A stretch of DNA of 64,000 bases from Marinobacter sp050379415. Lineage in GTDB: Bacteria > Pseudomonadota > Gammaproteobacteria > Pseudomonadales > Oleiphilaceae. Under the pieces are notes generated by a model. The model saw only the letters and a program-made list of their open reading frames with translations, was not told where the DNA came from and searched no databases. Of this stretch, positions 59,384-64,000 are shown piece by piece. The first letter of the stretch is position 1; each line of letters starts with the position of its first letter. The stretch is taken from assembly GCF_050379415.1 (NCBI RefSeq), contig NZ_JBNRLS010000001.1, forward strand, positions 186,001 through 250,000, read 5' to 3'. The position numbers and the translations under genes were made by a program.

Positions 59384-60661
59384 CCCGCCCTCGGCACTGT
59401 TACTGGCCGTGATGGTACCATCGTGGGCGGCTACAATGTCGCGCGCAATGGCCAGCCCCAGACCCCAGCCCTTGCCACCCCGGGACTTGTCGGCCCGGAA
59501 GAACGGTTCGAATAACTGGTCCAGCATTTCCTCGGGTACCCCCGGCCCCTCATCCCGAACTTCAAGAATCAGCTGATTTGCTGACTTTTTCATGGCCATG
59601 TGAACCGACCTGCCCCCGGGAGTATGGTCCAGTGCATTCTGCAGGATGTTGTCCACCGCCCGCTGCAACAATCCCTCGTCTCCGGGGACTCGGGCACTGG
59701 CGATATCGGGAGGCGCAACGAGGCTGCATTCAATCCCCAGGTGTCTGGCGTAATCCGAGGCATCTTCGAGAACGCGGTTTACCAACGGCAGTAGCTCCAC
59801 CGGTAGCCGAGCAATTTCCTCGCCTTGTTCGGTGATCCGGTACAGGGTCAGGATCTGCCCTGTCATGGCCTCCAGGCGCTCGTTCTGGCGCAGGATACTG
59901 CCCATCAGGGGCGCATCCGCACCACTCTCACTGGCCAGCTCGATGGCCACCCGCTGGCGTGCCAGTGGGGTGCGCAGGTCGTGGGAGATGTCCCGAAGCA
60001 GCTGAGTCTGCCGATCCAGCAGGTTACACAACTGATCGGTCATGGCATTGAACGCGGTCGCCAGCTGGCCCACCTCATCACAGCGACGGGTAATCTCATC
60101 ATTCACCCGAAGAGAATTCTTGCCCGCCGCAATGGTCTGCGCCGTGGTTTCCATATGCTTGAGCGGGCGTGACACCAGTCGGGCGATCCACCAGCAGGCC
60201 AGAGTAATCAGCACAGCGGCCAGGGCGAACTCTATAAACCTGAAGAACCCCGGATCCAGCCAGCCCTCCCCACTGAGCCTGGGCCAGGCCACCAGACGGT
60301 AGCTCTCGGAAACATCGATAACTGCGGGTTTCTGGGGGTTCCAGCTCGACCTCATCCGTTCCCGGATCGGTTCGGGCAGACGATCATCCTGTTCATCACG
60401 TTCAATCAGGATCAGGTGCAGATCCAGACGCTCGCCCTGGCTGCGCAGGAAACGCCAGGCTTCTCCCCGGCCTTGCCGTTCCCGGATGTCGATGGCTTCC
60501 ATGCCCAGGTCCCGAAGACCCACCTGGCGTTCAATGGCCTGGCGCTCGCGATCCAGCAGGAAGCGGGTGGCCAGATTGCTGGCAACGACCGTGACCGCCA
60601 TGGCCAGCCAGATGGACAGGAAAATCCGCCAGAAAAGCGGAAACATCATCCGCTTCTTCAC
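59342..60661 (-). CDS. Sensor histidine kinase, CpxA-like
   Basis: A 439-aa inner-membrane kinase: helices at about residues 8-30 and 142-165, a periplasmic sensor domain of about 110 residues, a HAMP domain, and an H-box RDISHDLRTPLARQRVA. The ATPase domain has LQRAVDNILQNALDHTPGG, RDEGPGVP and GKGWGLGLAIARDI. It overlaps the response regulator by four bases. It resembles CpxA/RstB-type sensors; the signal is unknown, though an envelope stress role is plausible. Confidence 0.92.
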   Translation of the reverse strand: MKKRMMFPLFWRIFLSIWLAMAVTVVASNLATRFLLDRERQAIERQVGLRDLGMEAIDIRERQGRGEAWRFLRSQGERLDLHLILIERDEQDDRLPEPIRERMRSSWNPQKPAVIDVSESYRLVAWPRLSGEGWLDPGFFRFIEFALAAVLITLACWWIARLVSRPLKHMETTAQTIAAGKNSLRVNDEITRRCDEVGQLATAFNAMTDQLCNLLDRQTQLLRDISHDLRTPLARQRVAIELASESGADAPLMGSILRQNERLEAMTGQILTLYRITEQGEEIARLPVELLPLVNRVLEDASDYARHLGIECSLVAPPDIASARVPGDEGLLQRAVDNILQNALDHTPGGRSVHMAMKKSANQLILEVRDEGPGVPEEMLDQLFEPFFRADKSRGGKGWGLGLAIARDIVAAHDGTITASNSAEGGLRVTIRLPVSATG

Positions 60662-61344
60662 ACGGGTACCCGATAGCTGTAGCCAAGCCCGCGCACGGTT
60701 TCGATCCGGGGAGGATCATCATTGCCCAGCTTCTTGCGAAGGTTGCTGATGTGCATGTCGAGCGTCCGGTCATGGGCCTCAAGACGACGCCCCAGCGCCC
60801 ACTGCATGAGGTCGGTCTTGCGTACCACACTGCCGGCATGGGCCAGCAGGACCTGAAGCACCTCGTATTCGGTGGCCGTCAGATCCAGCGGCTGACCGTT
60901 CTGACAGATTCGTCGGTGGGCGGGCTCGACCCGGAGGTCACCATATTCCCGGTTGTCATGCACCTCGGCCTTCTGATCCCAGGCGATGCGCCTGAGCAAG
61001 GCCTGCAACCGGGCCACCAGCTCCCTTGGATTGCAGGGCTTGGGAATGTAATCGTCGGCGCCGACCTCGAAGCCGACAATGCGATCCGTTTCATCCCCCC
61101 GGGCGGTGAGCAACACCACCGGCAGGTGGGTCTGGGCACGCAGTTCCCGCAACACATCCAGCCCACTGATATCCGGCAGCATGATGTCCAGTACCACGAT
61201 GTCACAATCCTGGCCGAGGGCCAGGGCCAGGCCGTCGCGGCCATTGGCGGCCTCCCGCACGGTAAAACCCTGATTGGCCAGATAACGGGCGAGAAGCTCC
61301 CTCAGCTCCTCATCGTCTTCAACGAGCAACACCCTGTCCTGCAT
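60658..61344 (-). CDS. OmpR/CpxR-family response regulator
   Basis: A 228-aa regulator: receiver domain at residues 3-116 with phospho-acceptor Asp in IVVLDIMLPD and K101 (PKPCNPREL), then a winged HTH at about 128-226 (LDLTATEYEVLQVLLAHAG, RTLDMHISNLRKKLG, RGLGYSYRV). The ATG at 61344 is eight bases after GAGG. The stop overlaps the kinase start by four bases. Confidence 0.94.
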   Translation of the reverse strand: MQDRVLLVEDDEELRELLARYLANQGFTVREAANGRDGLALALGQDCDIVVLDIMLPDISGLDVLRELRAQTHLPVVLLTARGDETDRIVGFEVGADDYIPKPCNPRELVARLQALLRRIAWDQKAEVHDNREYGDLRVEPAHRRICQNGQPLDLTATEYEVLQVLLAHAGSVVRKTDLMQWALGRRLEAHDRTLDMHISNLRKKLGNDDPPRIETVRGLGYSYRVPV

Positions 61345-61516
61345 CTTGGCACCTCTCACGAAACTGAAAAAAGTCTAACACGGCCATTAAACAACGCTGA
61401 TCCGGCACAAACTCCTTTGCAAAACCTTTACAGATGGCTGCGCTGCCAAACAGGAGTGATCAGCCGGCGGGTTCTGGCGTATGGTATCGGGTACGCATCA
61501 ACAATGTATCCGAGCC

Positions 61517-62677
61517 ATGGCCGAATCCGCACCCCTGACCCTGCAGACCTGCACAAGCATCACCGATATTCCCGCGGAAGACTGGGAACGCCTGGCAGGT
61601 CGCACCAATCCCTTCCTGCGTTATGAATTCTTCCAGAGCCTGGAGGAATCCGGCTGCACCACCGCAGAAACCGGCTGGCAACCGTGCCACCTGGTTTTCC
61701 GGCAAGACAATGCCGTTGTAGGTGTTGCCCCTGCTTACCTCAAAAGCCATTCCATGGGTGAGTATGTGTTTGACTGGGCCTGGGCCGATGCCTATCAGCG
61801 CCATGGCCTCGACTACTACCCGAAACTACTCATTGCCGTGCCCTTCACCCCTTCCCGGGGACCCCGCCTGCTGCTCGAGGAAAGTCTCAGGGCCGACCTG
61901 TCGGGCGGCACCATGGCAGAGTTACTGGACGGGCTTATCGGTCAACTCGGGGCCCACTCCTGGCACCTGCTGTTTCCCGACGACCGGGATCAGGCGTTGC
62001 TCAGCCACCCGGACCAGCTGCACCGGATCGGCTGCCAGTTTCACTGGCACAACCGGGACTATTCCGGGTTTGACGACTTCCTGGCCGAGCTCACCTCCCG
62101 CAAACGCAAATCCATTCGCAGGGAGCGGCGCCAGGTCACCGAACAGGGCATCCGCTTCGAACGATTTTCAGGAACCGACATTCCCGACCATGTGCTGTCC
62201 GCCTTCCACGTCTTCTACCAGGCCACCTACCTCAAACGTGGCCAGCGCCCGTATCTGAACAAAACCTTCTTCACCCTGCTGCGCGAGCGCCTGCCGGAAC
62301 ATCTGCACATCATCATGGCGGTTCGGGAAGGCCAGATGATCGCCGGCGCACTGTTCCTCAGTGGCGCGGACACCCTGTACGGCCGCTACTGGGGCTGCCT
62401 GGACGAGTACAACCACCTGCATTTTGAAACCTGCTACTACCAGGGCATCGAGCTGGCCATAGAGCTCGAACTCAGTCACTTTGATGCCGGTGCCCAGGGC
62501 GAGCACAAGCTGGTACGCGGGTTTGAGCCAACGCTGACCCACTCCTGGCATGGCATTGCCCACCCGGGTTTTCGCGAGGCCATCCGGGAATTTACCGAAG
62601 ACGAAGCTGTCCAGGTCGAAGCCTATTCCAAGGAGGCACAAACCCTGCTGCCCTATCGCCAACAGGACGTGAATTAA
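61517..62677 (+). CDS. DUF482/GNAT-type peptidogalycan-like acyltransferase
   Basis: A 386-aa cytoplasmic protein of the DUF482 group, whose C-terminal half has a GNAT-like fold. ELTSRKRKSIRRERRQV and the later GRYWGCLDEYNHLHFETCYYQG and GAQGEHKLVRGFEP are the conserved signatures. The ATG at 61517 fits the family; an upstream ATG at 61481 is also open. Function is unproven; relatives are often next to stress or amino-acid genes. It is divergent from the CpxR-like system. Confidence 0.85.
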   Translation: MAESAPLTLQTCTSITDIPAEDWERLAGRTNPFLRYEFFQSLEESGCTTAETGWQPCHLVFRQDNAVVGVAPAYLKSHSMGEYVFDWAWADAYQRHGLDYYPKLLIAVPFTPSRGPRLLLEESLRADLSGGTMAELLDGLIGQLGAHSWHLLFPDDRDQALLSHPDQLHRIGCQFHWHNRDYSGFDDFLAELTSRKRKSIRRERRQVTEQGIRFERFSGTDIPDHVLSAFHVFYQATYLKRGQRPYLNKTFFTLLRERLPEHLHIIMAVREGQMIAGALFLSGADTLYGRYWGCLDEYNHLHFETCYYQGIELAIELELSHFDAGAQGEHKLVRGFEPTLTHSWHGIAHPGFREAIREFTEDEAVQVEAYSKEAQTLLPYRQQDVN

Positions 62678-62732
62678 CTTCTATACTGGTGTGAACCAAA
62701 TCAACTTTCGGCTCTGAACGGGATGCACTGCC

Positions 62733-63395
62733 ATGATTAGTGAGCTCCTGCCTGAGATTCTCTTTTCGGAAAGCAGCCTGATGATTATCGCCGTGGCCGC
62801 TCTGGTGATTGCGGTTATCGCGGCATTCCAGGCGGGCCGGATCAGGAGTGCCTACCAGGACAGGGTGGAATTGCTGGAAGAGAAAACCTCCACGCTTTGG
62901 CGGGAAGTGGACGAGCTGAGGGTGACCGGTTTCGACGGGGAGCCGCCAGTGCTGACCGAAAACTCCGAAGCCCCGAACAGCGACGCACGGTACCGGACCG
63001 AGAAAGCGGCTTATGACAGGCTCTGGCCTCAGGTGTGGCAGCTGTATGACCGTGTGGGCGCCTTCCTGCGAGCGGTGGAAGCCGGAGACCCGCCGGGTGA
63101 GCTACGGCTTGATGCCCGAAACGCAGCCCTGGATGCCCGGGCCCGACTCAACAACAACCGGCCCTTCTGCTGCGATACCGCCGAACACCTGATCACCCAG
63201 CTGATCGATGTGGAGATCAAGGCCCACCTGACAGCCTGCCAGTATCTTGACGAACTGAAGGATGCGGGTGGCCACCTGTCCGACCACGACCACCGCGTTA
63301 TGAGGGACAAATGCAGCGCCCTCCATGACCACGAGGCAAGGGAACTGATCAGCCAGCTGGTGCAGGTGATCCGAAAACGAACTCTGAGTAAGTGA
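62733..63395 (+). CDS. Hypothetical membrane-anchored helical protein
   Basis: A 220-aa protein with an N-terminal membrane helix at about residues 15-35 and a short coiled coil (VELLEEKTSTLWREVDEL). The rest is helical and includes LNNNRPFCCDTAEHLITQLI and a cluster of His/Cys (LSDHDHRVMRDKCSALHDHE). I do not recognise a named family. Confidence 0.7.
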   Translation: MISELLPEILFSESSLMIIAVAALVIAVIAAFQAGRIRSAYQDRVELLEEKTSTLWREVDELRVTGFDGEPPVLTENSEAPNSDARYRTEKAAYDRLWPQVWQLYDRVGAFLRAVEAGDPPGELRLDARNAALDARARLNNNRPFCCDTAEHLITQLIDVEIKAHLTACQYLDELKDAGGHLSDHDHRVMRDKCSALHDHEARELISQLVQVIRKRTLSK

Positions 63396-63409
63396 CCGTC
63401 ACCGTGTGG

Positions 63410-64000
63410 TCAGGTGGAAACCCTGGCAAGCGTTTCCGCCTGGAGCTGTTTCAGTTTCTCACTGATGGTCACTGCGAGCGACTCACACGGTTCAATCGCC
63501 CGCAGACGCTCCGGAAGAGCCTTTAGCAGGGCCCCGGCCTGCAGGACCTGCTGGTCAAGCGGAGCAATGGCCCCCTCGACAGTCCGCCCGTCCTCCATAA
63601 CAACGTCCAGCAAGGGCTGACCCTCGAATTGCTCATGGCAGAGCGCCACAATATCGCCGGTGGCCTGCCCGCGGCTATCGAACTGTCGGAAAACCTGCTT
63701 GGGGCCGGGATAGGAAACCTTGCCCGATGAGCTTTTCATCTTCGGTTCCCCGGCGTATTGCGTGAGTTTGTAGGCCAGCTCCAGGGAGGGGGAATCCACC
63801 GCGACGCCGATAGAAGTGCCAACGCCGAAGGCGTCAATGGGCGCGCCCTCTTCCAGCAACCGGGCGATACCGTACTCGTCGAGGCCACCACTGGCGACAA
63901 TCTTGATGTCCTGATAGCCGGCGTCGTCCAGGATTTTGCGGCAGTCCTTCGCTTCGGCACCCAGGTCCCCGGAGTCCAGCCGGATCGCTCCGACGCGGGC
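63410..64000 (-). CDS. pncB: Nicotinate phosphoribosyltransferase, 5' truncated by the window edge
   Basis: NAD salvage enzyme: nicotinate + PRPP (ATP-coupled) to nicotinate mononucleotide. The open frame continues through the right window edge. Visible motifs are RLDSGDLG, ASGGLDE and DAFGVGTSIG, the phosphate/PRPP-binding segments of the NAPRTase family, followed by the C-terminal domain (YPGPKQVFRQFDSRG). The N-terminal half lies outside the window. The frame ends at 63410 with a short tail. Confidence 0.92.
   Translation of the reverse strand, partial: ARVGAIRLDSGDLGAEAKDCRKILDDAGYQDIKIVASGGLDEYGIARLLEEGAPIDAFGVGTSIGVAVDSPSLELAYKLTQYAGEPKMKSSSGKVSYPGPKQVFRQFDSRGQATGDIVALCHEQFEGQPLLDVVMEDGRTVEGAIAPLDQQVLQAGALLKALPERLRAIEPCESLAVTISEKLKQLQAETLARVST

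Noticed and set aside
1..64000. tRNA, rRNA, CRISPR arrays, insertion sequences or prophage genes
   Set aside because: I found no cloverleaf with CCA end, no rRNA-like stretch, no regularly spaced repeats and no transposase, integrase or phage structural gene in the window.

Overview
The window looks like chromosomal DNA of a marine, hydrocarbon-using gammaproteobacterium, most likely Marinobacter or a close relative. This is inferred from gene content, not from a marker gene: an AlkB alkane hydroxylase, several fatty-acid activation and beta-oxidation genes, a complete Mrp/Mnh Na+/H+ antiporter operon, Tat-exported PhoX and PhoD phosphatases, and high-GC proteins that match gammaproteobacterial families. 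I saw no rRNA, tRNA, CRISPR array, insertion sequence or prophage. Both edges cut genes: an acyl-CoA synthetase on the left and a nicotinate phosphoribosyltransferase on the right.

Layout. 0-9 kb: acyl-CoA synthetase, quinone oxidoreductase, a BLUF photoreceptor with a C-terminal membrane helix, a TRIC-type channel, a purine permease with apt, an FAH-family hydrolase and an ABC1 kinase. 9-17 kb: a sirtuin coupled to a D-2-hydroxyglutarate dehydrogenase-like flavoprotein, divergent from serA; a secreted subtilase; a YiaD-like lipoprotein; two alpha/beta hydrolases. 17-27 kb: a GIY-YIG protein, an EamA transporter and a sigma54-type two-component system facing a DUF4168 gene with a candidate sigma54 promoter; an orphan TRAP-type lipoprotein; MscS with an uncharacterised partner; RlmJ; an MFS protein. 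27-33 kb is a cell-envelope island: an OmpA plus TSP3-repeat lipoprotein operon flanked by two paralogous small Cys-motif proteins and a 44-aa membrane protein.

32-44 kb: PhoX with a PHO box, small lipoproteins, alkB with an inverted-repeat operator, an acyl-CoA dehydrogenase/enoyl-CoA hydratase operon, a GlxA-type regulator, and fadH coupled to a CBS-domain membrane protein. 44-50 kb: the mnhA(B)CDEFG operon. 50-58 kb: ppnP, an AlkK-like CoA ligase, a phoD-phoX operon and dadA. 57-64 kb: a YciH/SUI1 protein, a DUF4136 lipoprotein, YigZ, a CpxRA-like system, a DUF482/GNAT-type protein and pncB.

The strongest unexplained signal lies between genes. Five palindromic elements (about 1.77, 1.97, 8.71, 37.03 and 39.84 kb) share a related core, in the order small hairpin, ACAAGC/CAAGCG, ACATGG. 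Each core is enclosed by 20-29 bp inverted arms. The arms are almost perfectly complementary within an element but differ strongly between elements. A second family of six exactly 30-bp palindromes (GGGGTCAG...CTGACCCC) sits at gene ends and resembles REP sequences. The gene-level candidate for something undescribed is the pair of small proteins sharing KTPAGWY, DLGPF and a C-terminal HD-x2-TC-x4-C-x2-CAE motif, one of which lies downstream of a perfect CRP/Vfr-type site.
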